From Streptomyces sp. SID14478 (GTDB taxonomy: Bacteria; Actinomycetota; Actinomycetes; Streptomycetales; Streptomycetaceae): DNA of 42,628 bases. The DNA lies in the NCBI RefSeq assembly GCF_010548525.1, contig NZ_JAAGMG010000433.1, positions 1 to 42,628 on the forward strand, in the 5' to 3' direction. The number at the start of each line of letters is the position of its first letter. Within the stretch, counting starts at the first letter, position 1. Made by a program: the position numbers and the translations under genes. The notes under the pieces are model-generated. The model ran no database searches and had not been told where the DNA came from. It was given only the letters and a program-made list of their open reading frames with translations. Shown here one piece after another: positions 1-9,442 of this stretch.

Positions 1-61
1 CCGAGGCCGCTTCCGGGCCCGCCGCCACCGCGACCGCACGACGCACAAGCGGCCCCTCTGA
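1..61 (+). CDS. 3' end of an upstream gene (partial)
   Basis: An open frame from base 2 runs 19 codons to a TGA at 59-61. The visible tail is very basic, with many Arg, His and Lys residues and an end in KRPL. It would be convergent with the SulP gene, which stops at 100. The fragment is too short to assign a family, and a chance open frame in GC-rich DNA is possible. Confidence 0.3.
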   Translation, partial: RGRFRARRHRDRTTHKRPL

Positions 62-99
62 AGGTGACGGGCAGACCCCACGACCGGCCCGCCCCGCCC

Positions 100-1791
100 T
101 CATCCTCCTGCGGGCCGCTGCGAAGACCCGTCCCGGGTCCAGCGCCGGGCGCGGGCCACGGCCTCGCGCTGGGCGCCGAAGAGATCGGGGGTCGGCGGGA
201 GGACGGCGTCCTCGCCCAGCTCCGCGGCCAGGCCGGTGCGGTGGAGGACGGCGAGGAAGCGGGGCTCGACGCCCGCGAGGTAGAGGCGGCCGCCGTGGGC
301 GCGCAGGTCACGGGCATAGCGGCGGAGCAGTTTGAGGACGGCGGAGGACGGGACGTCGGGGACGCCGCGCAGCCCGAGGACCACGGCCGCGCCCCGTGCG
401 TGTGTCGTGTCCGGCCACTGCTCGTCGATCCTCGGCGCCTCGGCGAACAGCGAGGAACCGCCGTAGTAGAGGACGGTGACGGTGCCGGGCGCGATCCGTG
501 CGGGCACCTCGCCGACCTGCCAGCGCCCGTCGTCGGTCTCGGTGAGCGCGTGCAGGTCGCCCTGGCGTGCCGCCTGCACGCAGTACAGGAGCAGCGAGAG
601 CACCGCTCCGATCACGATGGCCTGCTGGAGCGGGAGCTGGGTGGTGGCGACGAAGGTGACGACCATCGCGGCGGCGGACAGCGGGGACGTGCGCAGGACG
701 AGCAGGACGTCCGGGACGCGGCCCACGACCAGCTCGCAGCCGATCACGATGATCAGGCCGCCGATCACCGGCATCGGGATGCGCTCCGCGAGCGAACCGA
801 GGGTGAGCACCAGCAACGCCAGCCACAGCCCGGCGAAGATCCCGGTCCAGCGGGTGCGCGCCCCGGCGCCGACCGCGACGCCGGTCCGCGACATCGAGCC
901 GCCGGTGGGCAGCGCGCCGAACAGGCCACCGCCGATGTTGCCGAGGCCCTGCGCCACGAAGTCGCCGTTCACCGAGGACTTGGAGCCGTCGGGGTTGGGC
1001 ACGGTCGGCCCGATGGACGCGGCCTGCGCGAGACCGACCAGGGCGACGGCGAACGCGCCGGGCAGCAGCGCCCCCACCGACGACAGGTCCGGCGCGGTGA
1101 AGGAGGGCAGCGCCGCCGGGATCTGTCCGATGTCACGGGCCAGCTCCACGTCCGTGCCGCACACGGCGACGCCCACGCTCACCACGAGCAGCGCCACCAG
1201 GATCGCCACCGGTTCGAGGCGCTTGACCCGCCGCACCAGGAACCAGACGACGACCGTGACGAGCGCGGTGAGCGTGGCCGCGAGCCGCCAGTCCGTGACA
1301 TGCCCGAGCCAGTCGCCGAGCTGGACGAGCTTGTTGTGCCCGTCCGGCTCGTAGCCGGTGGCGTCCTTCAGTGATCCGGTGATGATCTGCAGGGCGATCC
1401 CGGTGGAGAAACCGGTCATCACGGCGTTCGACACGAACGACATGACGACGCCGAGCCGCAGCACGCCGAGGACCAGCATCACGGCCCCGGCGAGGACGGC
1501 GAGCGCGGCGACGTTGCCCGCGTCGGTCGCGTCGAGGCCCGCTTCCTCGATGACGCTCTGCGAGGTCAGCGCGATCGCGGAGGTGAGGGTGGTGACCATC
1601 AGGACGGTGCGCGAGAAGACCGAGCCGAGCACGGTCGGCACGACGCCCGCGTAGATGCCGGCGACCGGGTTGAAGCCGCCGATCGCCGCGTACGCCATGC
1701 CCTCCGGGATGGAGAACAGGCCGGTGACCAGCCCGGACGAGACGTCGGACGGCGTGGGCTTGCCCAGCCGGGGCAGCCGCGGCCGTCTCAT
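100..1791 (-). CDS. SulP-family anion transporter with C-terminal STAS domain
   Basis: This encodes a 563-residue inner-membrane transporter of the SulP (SLC26-like) family, whose members move sulfate, bicarbonate or related anions. The N-terminal part has the family signature region around GLVTGLFSIPEGMAYAAIGG, followed by about ten or more hydrophobic segments. A soluble STAS-like domain fills roughly the last 120 residues. The open frame extends upstream, but I chose the ATG at 1791 because homology starts there and because it overlaps the stop codon of the preceding gene in an ATGA arrangement, which suggests translational coupling. No carbonic anhydrase or other substrate-revealing gene is adjacent, so the anion is unknown. 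Confidence 0.85.
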   Translation of the reverse strand: MRRPRLPRLGKPTPSDVSSGLVTGLFSIPEGMAYAAIGGFNPVAGIYAGVVPTVLGSVFSRTVLMVTTLTSAIALTSQSVIEEAGLDATDAGNVAALAVLAGAVMLVLGVLRLGVVMSFVSNAVMTGFSTGIALQIITGSLKDATGYEPDGHNKLVQLGDWLGHVTDWRLAATLTALVTVVVWFLVRRVKRLEPVAILVALLVVSVGVAVCGTDVELARDIGQIPAALPSFTAPDLSSVGALLPGAFAVALVGLAQAASIGPTVPNPDGSKSSVNGDFVAQGLGNIGGGLFGALPTGGSMSRTGVAVGAGARTRWTGIFAGLWLALLVLTLGSLAERIPMPVIGGLIIVIGCELVVGRVPDVLLVLRTSPLSAAAMVVTFVATTQLPLQQAIVIGAVLSLLLYCVQAARQGDLHALTETDDGRWQVGEVPARIAPGTVTVLYYGGSSLFAEAPRIDEQWPDTTHARGAAVVLGLRGVPDVPSSAVLKLLRRYARDLRAHGGRLYLAGVEPRFLAVLHRTGLAAELGEDAVLPPTPDLFGAQREAVARARRWTRDGSSQRPAGG

Positions 1792-2465
1792 GCCGTCAGT
1801 CCGCTGATCGCGTCCCCCACGTACTTGGCCCCGAGCACCACCAGGACGACGGTCATGATGGCCGCGTTGTGCTCGGCCATCCAGGCCTTCCAACTCCCCA
1901 GCACCCGCTCGGACTTGCTGCCCCCGAAGACGTACACGAGGAGCGGCAGCAGCACGCACAGCGAGCCGATGACGACGAACAGGACGCCCGCGACGGCCTT
2001 GCCGCCCGCGCTCGCCGAACTGCTCGCGATGGAGGCCGCACCGCCGACGGCGAGCACCAGGTTCTTCGGATTGGCCCCGGACAGCAGCGCGGCGAGCCCG
2101 GCCGACTTGCCCGGCGTGAACGTGTCGATCGCCCGCATCCAGCCCGGCGGCCGGTGCTCCTCACCCTCCTTCGGGCGCCCCCGCCACTGCTTGACGCCCA
2201 TCAGCAGGAACAGCACGCCGAGGGCCAGCTTGAGCCAGAACGTCCAGGTCGCGGGCGCCCCGCCGTCATCGGCACCGGCCCCGGAACCGGCGAGGACCAC
2301 CACCGCGGTGATCAGCCCGAGCGTGAGCATCCAGCCGAGCGTGAACGCGGTGCCGTTCACCTTGCCGCGCGGGGTCGCCAGCATCAGCACGACCGCGATG
2401 AGGGGGAGCGGGCTGATGGCGATGCCGGCCGCCGATGCCAGCATCTGTCCGATGGCGTCGCCCAT
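1788..2465 (-). CDS. LysE/GAP-type (Sap-like) integral membrane protein
   Basis: This encodes a 225-residue protein with about six hydrophobic segments. It has the N-terminal pattern of the GAP/LysE superfamily (AISPLPLIAVVLMLATPRG), followed by the NPKN-containing segment (SGANPKNLVLAVGG) seen in these exporters and in mycobacterial Sap-type proteins. The ATG at 2465 has a clear GGAGG ribosome-binding site seven bases upstream, whereas the longer open frame has none. It is the first gene of a two-gene unit with the SulP transporter, overlapping it by four bases. The substrate is unknown; the family includes amino-acid and lipid-related exporters. Confidence 0.75.
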   Translation of the reverse strand: MGDAIGQMLASAAGIAISPLPLIAVVLMLATPRGKVNGTAFTLGWMLTLGLITAVVVLAGSGAGADDGGAPATWTFWLKLALGVLFLLMGVKQWRGRPKEGEEHRPPGWMRAIDTFTPGKSAGLAALLSGANPKNLVLAVGGAASIASSSASAGGKAVAGVLFVVIGSLCVLLPLLVYVFGGSKSERVLGSWKAWMAEHNAAIMTVVLVVLGAKYVGDAISGLTA

Positions 2466-2664
2466 CGCTGCCTCCGTTCGGCCCGCGTGCCCGCCCCGGC
2501 GACGGTAGGCCCGAGCCTCTCCGGGCCGCCGGGGCGCCGCAACGGAGGTGCGGCCGTACGGGTGACGGTGCGCGGTTGCGACGCCCCGCGAAACCGCGGA
2601 CCGTTGAGGGGTATTACGCACCTCATGTCACCGTACGAACGGTATTCACCGGATCGGATCCCGC

Positions 2665-4026
2665 ATGGACGCACAGACGCTGAAGCAGCAGATCGCCGAG
2701 GCCCACCAGAAGTCCCAGGGCGACGAGGGCTACTGGCTCGGCATGACCGCCTTCCGCTACGGCTTCCCGCTCCTGGAGATGCACCGCAGCCTGTGGGAGT
2801 GGCACGTCGACACCTCCGCGCCGACCCACCTCGGCGCCATCAACGAGATCCACCACACCCCGCGCCGCGCGGAGCCGAAGGACACCTACTTCGTCACGCC
2901 GATCGTCGACGCCCCCTACTCGCGCACCTTCGTCGACCTGTCCGCCGGCGCCGTGATCCTCTCCGTGCCGCCGGTGACCGACCGCTACTTCACCGTCCAG
3001 CTCCTGGACATGTACACCAACAGCTTCGGCTACGTCGGCACGCGCCTGGGCGACACCGTCGGCGGCGACTACCTGCTCACCGGCCCCGGCTGGCGCGGCA
3101 CCGTCCCCGAGGGCATCACCCGCGTCCTCACCGCGCCCACGCCGACACTCTGCCTCCTGGCCCGCGTCACGATCCTCGACGACGACGTCGCCGCGGCCGT
3201 CGCCCTGCAGAAGCAGATCGCGCTGCGCCCCGCCGACCCGGCGACCCCTAAGCCGGACCCGACGACGAACCCGCCCGCGCTCAACTGGCGCGAGAAGGAC
3301 GGGGACCCGCTCGACTTCTACCGCGCACTCGCCGACTGCCTGAGCGCCAGCCCGCCCCCGGCGGCCGACGCCGGAGTCCTCGGCCTGCTGGCCCGCATCG
3401 GCGTCGCCCCCCACCGCCCCTTCGACCCCGAGGCCCTGCACCCGGCCGCGCTCGACGGCCTCAGGCGCGCCATCGCGGACGGCCTGCACGACCTGTACGC
3501 GGACATGCCGTTCGCCGGCCCGTCGCGCAACGGCTGGGTGATGGTCGACGTCGACACCATCGGAGACTGGGGAACCGACTACTTCTCCCGCCTGGAGATC
3601 GCCCAGATCGGCCTGCTCGCCAACAGTGCGAAGGAGGCGTACTACATCGGTGCCATCCTCGACGGCGACGGCAATCCGCTCTCCGGCGAGCACCGCTACG
3701 AGATCCGCTTCGGACCGGACGACTTCCCGCCTGTCGACGCCTTCTGGTCGGTCACCATGTACCTCAACCCGCAGGGCTTCCTCGTCGAGAACCCGATCGG
3801 CCGCTACCACCTCGGCAGCCTCACCAAGGACCTCGTGTACGGCGCCGACGGCTCCCTCACGCTCTACCTCCAGCGCGAGAACCCGGGCCCCGGCAAGGAG
3901 GCCAACTGGCTCCCGACGACGGAGGCCGGCGTCCTGTTCCGCCTGATCCTGCGCCAGTACCTGCCCACCGCCGACATCCTCACGGGCCGGTACGCGCCGC
4001 CCGCGGTGGTGCGGGTCGACGGCTGA
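2665..4026 (+). CDS. DUF1254/DUF1214 domain protein (copy 1)
   Basis: This encodes 453 residues with no signal peptide. The N-terminal half has the DUF1254 pattern (YGFPLLEMHRSLW near residue 31, then PPVTDRYFTVQLLDMYTN). The C-terminal half has DUF1214 (PPVDAFWSVTMY, then NPIGRYHLGS, then YLQRENPG and NWLPTTEAGV). The family is widespread but biochemically uncharacterised. The start is the ATG at 2665; its ribosome-binding site is weak. The gene is divergent from the GAP gene and convergent with a second DUF1254 gene of almost equal length. A short inverted repeat (ACCGT-4-ACGGT, 2630-2643) upstream is a possible operator. Confidence 0.8.
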   Translation: MDAQTLKQQIAEAHQKSQGDEGYWLGMTAFRYGFPLLEMHRSLWEWHVDTSAPTHLGAINEIHHTPRRAEPKDTYFVTPIVDAPYSRTFVDLSAGAVILSVPPVTDRYFTVQLLDMYTNSFGYVGTRLGDTVGGDYLLTGPGWRGTVPEGITRVLTAPTPTLCLLARVTILDDDVAAAVALQKQIALRPADPATPKPDPTTNPPALNWREKDGDPLDFYRALADCLSASPPPAADAGVLGLLARIGVAPHRPFDPEALHPAALDGLRRAIADGLHDLYADMPFAGPSRNGWVMVDVDTIGDWGTDYFSRLEIAQIGLLANSAKEAYYIGAILDGDGNPLSGEHRYEIRFGPDDFPPVDAFWSVTMYLNPQGFLVENPIGRYHLGSLTKDLVYGADGSLTLYLQRENPGPGKEANWLPTTEAGVLFRLILRQYLPTADILTGRYAPPAVVRVDG

Positions 4027-4061
4027 GACGCCACGACGCAGGAAGACCTGAGACGCAACGA

Positions 4062-4110
4062 CGCAAGAAGAGGGGCCCCGGCGATGCGCCGGGCGCCCCT
4101 CTTCCTGCGT
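4062..4110. terminator. Bidirectional terminator between the convergent DUF1254 genes
   Basis: A long inverted repeat has outer arms CGCA/TGCG, then GAAGAGGGG/CCCCTCTTC, then a GC-rich inner stem. It lies exactly between two convergent stop codons. Just before it, a roughly 22-base sequence is repeated in tandem (GAGACGCCACGACGCAGGAA at 4025, GAGACGCAACGACGCAAGAA at 4050). Confidence 0.8.
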
Positions 4111-4133
4111 CGGTGTCGGTACGTCTCGACGTC

Positions 4134-5513
4134 TCAGCCGTCGACCCGCTCGAAGTCACTCGGCTTCCACGACCCGTCGAAGGCCGCTTCCTGGGGCCCG
4201 TAGATCCGGAAGTACGCGAACCAGCCGCGTCCCGGCACGGTCTGGATCCAGCGCCCCTCGGCGCCCGCGGGCTCGCTCGGCCCGAAGTACAGGTCGACGC
4301 TGTCGCCGCCCCCGCTCTCCAGCCCCTCGAACAGCGACCGCAGCGCCGCCTGCCCCTGGTCGGCGACGACCTCCGAGCGGGTCTGCGCGTCGTACGCGGT
4401 CACCGACCAGAACAGCCCGGCCGGAACCGGCAGCGGCACGGTGAGCTTGTACGTACGACCGCCGTCGAGGTAGTCGCCCCGCGCGTCCCGAAGCCCGAGC
4501 CAGTACAGCGACCCCTGCCCCACGACCCGCCGGAACATCGCGGGGGAGGCGACGATCGCCTGCGCGAACCAGCGGTCCTTGGCCTCGACGTCCAGCGACC
4601 CCTCCCGCTCGAACGTGCCGTTCTCCGGGCGCAGGCCCGCCCACTCCCAGGTCCGGTCCGGCCACACCGTCCGGTCCGGCCGGTCCGAGGCGAACGCGGA
4701 CACCAGCATCTCGTCCCGCCCGGTGCGCGCGGCCTCGGCCAGCACCCCGGCCAGCCGCTCGTCGGGGTCGAAGGGGCGCCCCGCCTCGATCCCCAGCTCG
4801 GCCAACAGCCCCAGCATGGGCCGCAGTTCCTCGATCGCGGGCTCGGAGTCGATGACGGAGTGCAGCACCCGCCAGTACTCCAGGTTGTCCTCCCACGCCA
4901 GGCACGTGCAGTCGATGGCGTGGTCGCTGTAGTCGGTGAAGGTGTACGCGGGCGGGTCGTCGCTCTTCGCCCACGGATAGAAGCGCACCGACGACAAGAG
5001 CGCGTTCGCCTTCTCCACGTCACCGCCGAGCGGCAGCACGCGCAGCGCGCAGAACGCGGTCCAGGTGTCGCTGCGCGCCACGACGTACCCGCTCCCGGGC
5101 ACCTCGCCGTCGTACCCGGGCGGCAGCAGCAGGTGCTTGCCGCCCTTCTCCGCGTACGCGCCCGGCAGCCCCACGTCCACGATCCACCGGTGGTGATGGT
5201 CGTCCACGAGCCCGATCAGCGGGCCCGGCGGCAGCTCGATCACCATCGGCCCGCTCTTGCGCAGGTCGAGGATGCCGCCCGAGTACGGGGTGTCGGAGTT
5301 GAGGGTGAAGCCCAGGTGGTGCGGTCGCGCGATGAACAGCAGCGCCGTCTCGTTGTCGACGGCGCCCGCGTCCCGGGTGCCCTTGAAGATGCCCTCCAGG
5401 GACACCGTCGGATAGAAGAAGCGGTACGCCTCCACGGCCCGCCGCAGATCCCGCGCGTCGCGCGCCCGCGCGGCGCCCTCAGCCTCCGGGTACCCGTCCA
5501 CGAACTCCACCAC
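4134..5513 (-). CDS. DUF1254/DUF1214 domain protein (copy 2)
   Basis: This encodes 459 residues. It is a paralogue of the facing gene with the same domain order: an N-terminal DUF1254 segment (AYRFFYPTVSLEGIF, then LNSDTPYSGGILDL) and a C-terminal DUF1214 segment (PVPAGLFWSVTAYDAQTRS, then DLYFGPSEPAG, then RIYGPQEAAFDGSW). I chose the GTG at 5513 because GGAGAGGGG lies a few bases upstream and because the family similarity begins there. The open frame continues far upstream, but that part reads through non-homologous DNA and the att region. The function of the family is unknown. Confidence 0.8.
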   Translation of the reverse strand: MVEFVDGYPEAEGAARARDARDLRRAVEAYRFFYPTVSLEGIFKGTRDAGAVDNETALLFIARPHHLGFTLNSDTPYSGGILDLRKSGPMVIELPPGPLIGLVDDHHHRWIVDVGLPGAYAEKGGKHLLLPPGYDGEVPGSGYVVARSDTWTAFCALRVLPLGGDVEKANALLSSVRFYPWAKSDDPPAYTFTDYSDHAIDCTCLAWEDNLEYWRVLHSVIDSEPAIEELRPMLGLLAELGIEAGRPFDPDERLAGVLAEAARTGRDEMLVSAFASDRPDRTVWPDRTWEWAGLRPENGTFEREGSLDVEAKDRWFAQAIVASPAMFRRVVGQGSLYWLGLRDARGDYLDGGRTYKLTVPLPVPAGLFWSVTAYDAQTRSEVVADQGQAALRSLFEGLESGGGDSVDLYFGPSEPAGAEGRWIQTVPGRGWFAYFRIYGPQEAAFDGSWKPSDFERVDG

Positions 5514-5844
5514 GATGACCCCTCTCCCGGCCGCCGGGGGCCCGACGCCTTCCCACCGAGATCGGACCCGCACACTCGTGGCCACCCTTCCGGGCCGGGC
5601 TCCCACCGGCCATCGCGGGGGACCGGACGGGTGACGTCCCGACCCACCCGTATCGCCGGGTTGAGCAACAGTTCCTCGTCGGCGACTGAGGCAGCTGAGA
5701 GGGCGGAGGGCGCCGCGCCTGCATCCGACGGTGGCACTGCATTGCGGCCTGATCCAACGACCGCGGGCCGTGCCCTTCCCATCGAGGAGGAGGACACGGC
5801 CCACGGCTGAGCGCGACGGCCCGGAGCGCTGGAGAGAGGCTCTG

Positions 5845-5888
5845 GCTTTGATGTCGAAGTAGAGGTAGAGAAACGCTCTGACCTGCGT
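5845..5888. other. Candidate attL (glnA-tail-like site L)
   Basis: The site contains ATGTCGAAGTA (5851-5861), identical to the last codons of glnA read on the opposite strand (36079-36089), and GCTCTGACCTGCGT (5875-5888), identical to 36056-36069. Read on the minus strand it encodes YFDI followed by AAA instead of a stop, which looks like a displaced glnA end that lost its stop codon. Inference: this is the left attachment site of the element. Sequencing of an empty site in a relative would decide. Confidence 0.6.
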
Positions 5889-6010
5889 AGATCGGCTTGC
5901 GATGGCGTGTGGGGGCACACCGGGTGCACGCTGCTGATCGGCGGCGTGTTCAGGGCGGGCGATCGTCCCCGTCCCGGCGCAGGGCTAATTGCCGAGTACG
6001 TGTCGCACGG

Positions 6011-6085
6011 TCAACCCTTGATGCCGGCCTCGCGCTTCAGACGATTCACCACATACACGCCGAAAAGGCCGCTACAGATGGCGTC
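6011..6085 (-). pseudogene. C-terminal fragment of an unidentified gene
   Basis: On the minus strand the frame ending at 6011 reads NDAICSGLFGVYVVNRLKRE and ends in AGIKG-stop. The hydrophobic run followed by basic residues looks like a real protein tail. There is no start codon or continued coding upstream, so it is probably a leftover of a deleted gene. Confidence is low because the match is by impression only. Confidence 0.2.
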
Positions 6086-6392
6086 GTTCTGGCCCGTAGC
6101 GCTGGGTCGGCCGGGTACCGGCGGAGTGGCTGTCGGAGGTCCGGTTTGACCGGGCGGATCCGCAGGAGGCCACAGCTGTGGTCGTCCGGCACGCCGGCGG
6201 GGCGGTCACTGCGTTCATGTCGCCTCGTGGGAGGGGCCGGCAGTTGCGCGAAGGGTTCACTGCGGGGTTATCCGGCAGCAGTGGCGACAGGGTGTGACGC
6301 ATTCGATCTGGATCAGCTATTGATCGGTCAGTTCAGGTTTCCTGATTGAGAGGCGGATATCGCCTGTCAGCGGTGCGAAGTAACGTGCGCGC

Positions 6393-6455
6393 ATGGCAGG
6401 AGCCTCTGCCGAATCCCCCGACAGCGCTATGAACAGAACGGCCACACCAGGATGA
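6393..6455 (+). CDS. Possible 20-residue leader peptide upstream of the nuclease gene
   Basis: An ATG at 6393 opens a 20-codon frame (MAGASAESPDSAMNRTATPG). Its TGA overlaps the ATG of the nuclease gene in an ATGA arrangement. A TAACGT hexamer lies seven bases before the ATG, so the transcript could be leaderless. It may couple translation of the nuclease, which has no good ribosome-binding site of its own. It could also be chance. Confidence 0.3.
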   Translation: MAGASAESPDSAMNRTATPG

Positions 6456-8502
6456 CTCCGGACCTCTTCAGCGCGACCAGCCAACCGGCCACCGCCTCGA
6501 GCGTGCCCACTCTCGAGGCGCAGCGGAGCAGGTGGAGGCAGCAGGCGTCATCCGTACCGAACCTCCAGTGCGGGAAGGATGAGATGTTCCCGCTCACCCT
6601 TGAGCTCGTTCGCCGGATCGGCGCTGGCGAGGCCACGGATCTCGACGCGCGGCCGCAGCTGTCGAGTGTCGAGTCGTCGAGGTCCTGGCGGCAGTACTCG
6701 TACGCGCTGCGTCCGATGGGGTTGGTCCAGAATCGAAAAGGGGTTCTACAACTGGCCCCCGAGGGCTCTGAACTGCTCGCGGACGAGTCGCGCTCACGTC
6801 TCGCCTCGTCCATGGCCGAGCGGATCCGGCTATTCGCCGAGGTGCTCGAGCTCCTCGTGCGCGAGCCGCTGACGGTCGAAGAGGTCAATGCCGAGTTGAT
6901 TGAGTCGTACAACCTCGACTGGGCGAGCGTCAACAACACGCGTCTCCGCATGACCTGGCTCGAAGTCCTGGGGCTGACCGAATGGCTGGGAGAGCGGAAG
7001 CAGAGCGCGACCGCTGATGGACGGTCGCTCTACGCCACCTGGGAAGTCGTGACGCCTCCGGCCCTGGCCGTGCACGACTCGGATGAAGCGGTCGACATTC
7101 CCGAAGCGCCGGAGGAGATTGCCGCACTCCTCGCGCACCTGGCCGCGAACGAGGGCGCCCAGGAGACCAGGAACACCTACAACATCTGGGTTCCGAGCCC
7201 GAAAGAGGACCCCAACAAGATCGAGAACTTGCGGACGTGCATCGCGGCCGCAGAGGACCAGATGGAGAAGGGCGCACTGCTGGGCTTCATTGCCGACCGG
7301 TTCGGCCTGAAGCGCAGCAGCGTCGACAGCATGCTGCCGTTCATTCGCGCCGCAGGGCTGCTTCTGGAGGTCCGCCGCGGGGTGTTCACGGCAACGCCGG
7401 CTGCCAAGGCGTGGCTGCGGTCGGGATCGGACATCGACTTCATCCGGATCCTTCACGCGAACATGAAGTTCGTCGGCGAGCTGATCCGTGCGGCGAAGGA
7501 CAATGTTCCGAGGAACGACGTGTACGGGCAAGGCATCACGTACGGCTTGAACAAGGACAAGGTGCGGTGGCTCACGGCCTTCATGGTGGAATCTGGCCTG
7601 CTCATCGAGACGTCTTGGTCGTCGGTCCAGGCTACGGCGACCGGGCTGGGTCTCATCGAGACCCGGGCCTGGCGCAAAGCACGTCGTGTGCGCCGGGCGA
7701 ACCGGACAAGCTCTCGCTCATCGCGGAATCACTGACGCGCAGCTCTGTCGACCCGGGCGCCGATGGCTTGGCACCCGGTGCGGCGTTCGAGGTGTACATC
7801 GAGAGCGCGTTCAGGCACATGGGCTTCCGTGCCCAGCGCATCAGTGGTTCCGGTGACACCGACATCCTCGTGCAGTGGTATGACGGCAACGGGTCGTTGC
7901 GGACCGCGATCGTGGACGGAAAGTCGACGGCATCCGGTCGGGTCACGCACAACAATGTGAGCGACGTGGCAATCGACACGCACAAGGAGAAGCGTTCTGC
8001 GGAGTACGTCGCCATTATCGGCCCAGCCTTCGGCGGCGACACGATCAAGAACATGGCCAAGCGGAAGCAATGGGCGCTCATCACCGCCGACGAGTTGGGC
8101 CAGGTCGTCAGCTCCGTCGAGGCCCTCGGCCTGCGGCCGGCGGATGTCGGGATGTTGTTCGAGGCGCCGGACGGGCTGTCCAGGCTTGCCGGGCTCATCG
8201 ACACGCGGCAGCGTGAGCTCGACATCCTGTCCCTCGTCATCTCCCGACTCAAGACCGAGTCGGAGACGGAGGAGGCCGTTTCGGCACGCGATGTCTCGCT
8301 GATCGAGCGCGGGTCGCCGTTGGCGCCGAACATCGACGAACTGCTCGACACGTTCAGGCTGTTTGACCGCCTCGACCTGGACATCGTACGGAGCATCGAG
8401 GACGTGCAGGATCCGCGCTATGCGACCTACCGGATCGGTGACGCGCGATCGGCGGCGAAGCGCCTTCGCGCCATCGCGACTTCGATCGAGAGGGGCCTCT
8501 AG
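6452..8502 (+). pseudogene. FokI-like restriction endonuclease, split by a frameshift
   Basis: The first frame (6452-7735) encodes several helical, winged-helix-like repeats typical of a DNA-recognition part. The second frame (coding up to 8502) encodes a PD-(D/E)xK nuclease domain: GAAFEVYIESAF, then SGSGDTDILV, then TAIVDGKS, then EYVAIIGPAF, then LITADELGQV. The D, D and K spacing resembles the FokI cleavage domain. A one-base shift somewhere between about 7651 and 7735 would join the two parts into one protein of about 680 residues, matching a type IIS-like layout of recognition part followed by nuclease. No start codon with a ribosome-binding site is seen for the second part, so I call it an inactivated gene. 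No dedicated methyltransferase is adjacent. It sits at the left end of the element, next to the att site. Confidence 0.55.
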
Positions 8503-8561
8503 CCTCGAACTTTCGTGACGGCCCACCAGTTGACCTGATGAGCCGTCCCGAAAGGCCGACC

Positions 8562-9440
8562 TTAAGCGGCAGGCTGGTAGCGTCGGCCGATCGCATTGCG
8601 GGCCTTCTCGACGGCCCCGGTCACACGATGGACGTACCGGCGGAGCGTGAACGCAGGATCCTCATGGCCGAGGAGATCGGCGAGGGTGTAGACGTCGACG
8701 CCTTCGTTGATTGCTTCGGAGGCGAAGAGATGCCGCAGGGCGTGCATCATCTTGTCGCGGCACCCCTCCCACTTGCGGCCCTTGCCAACGGGCTTGTCGT
8801 TGAGGGCCGTTATCGCGCCCATCGCCTCCAGGGCGCCCTTCCAGAGGTAGTTGAAGTAGTTCTTGTTCAGCGGCTTGCGCTCGCGCGTGGTGAAGACCAG
8901 GCGTACGGTCACCGGCTCACCGTCCTTGGTCATCCATGGCGGGGTGACCTCGACCGGCGGGTGCTTGCGCATGTGCTCGCTGAGCAGCAAGGCCAGCGGA
9001 TCGCCGAACGGTACGAAGCGGTCCTTGGGGTCGTCGTCTGTGCCGCCCTTCGGCGGGGCGAAGACCAGGGTTCCGCGGTCGTGAGTGATCTGGCGGCGGA
9101 TATGGACGACCTTGTCCTTCTGCAGCCAGTTGACGTCCTCGGGGCTGAAGCCGAAGATCTCGCCCTGCCGCATGCCCAGCCCCCGGCCGCAGCCGACCGT
9201 GGCCTGATAGCGCTCGGGCAGGTGCGGCCGCAGAGCATCTGTCTGCTCCCACGACAGGGGCACGTCCTTCGCTGCCTTCTTTGATCGCCGAGGCTTCACG
9301 CGCCTTACCGACCCCGTCTCGCAGGGGTTTTTGGCGATCAGGTCGTCGTCCACGGCCATGGCCAGGATGGACGACAGGTGCGTGAAGACCAACCCGACCG
9401 TCGTCTCGTCCAGCACCTGCAGCCGTCGCTTGATCCAGGC
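8562..9440 (-). pseudogene. Tyrosine integrase, N-terminally truncated
   Basis: The catalytic domain is intact: GLGMRQGE (Arg), HALRH (His and Arg), LGHEDP (His) and RRYVHRV (nucleophilic Tyr). It is clearly related to the full-length integrase at 34692 (shared NPC.GSV, RQGEIFG, LVFAPPKGG, NYFN, LRH). The in-frame coding can be followed upstream as AWIKRRLQVLDETT to about 9440 and then stops abruptly. The arm-binding and core-binding parts, roughly 130 residues, are missing. The break abuts a relaxase-like fragment on the other strand, so a deletion or rearrangement joined the two. It is probably the remnant of the left element's recombination module. Confidence 0.8.
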
Positions 9441-9442
9441 GC

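Larger units (their letters stand above)
5514..6392. other. Intergenic stretch containing the left chromosome-element junction
   Basis: No convincing intact gene is visible. From 5765 to 5802 there is a hairpin (GGGCCGTG/CACGGCCC), and from 5833 to 5843 a small AGAG/CTCT hairpin, followed by the att-like site at 5845-5888. This order of terminator, small hairpin and ATGTCGAAG resembles the sequence next to the glnA stop codon at 35981-36089, as if both derive from a glnA downstream region. To the right the DNA is element-derived, with one short gene fragment (6011-6085). Near 6352 the palindrome-like GGCGGATATCGCC and a TAACGT hexamer (6381) may form the promoter of the nuclease gene. Confidence 0.5.

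Noticed and set aside
64..1374. Long open frame opposite the SulP gene
   Set aside because: Arg/Gly/Asp-rich composition typical of an antisense shadow in GC-rich coding DNA; the SulP gene explains the region.
4113..5810. 565-codon open frame opposite the second DUF1254 gene
   Set aside because: Low-complexity composition without any domain; the opposite strand encodes a recognisable DUF1254/DUF1214 protein.
5897..6349. 150-codon open frame right of site L
   Set aside because: Arg/Ser-rich random-looking composition; a better protein-like tail lies on the opposite strand within it.
7640..7735. Programmed ribosomal frameshift in the FokI-like gene
   Set aside because: No slippery heptamer or downstream pseudoknot is evident; neighbouring genes are also decayed, so an indel is simpler.
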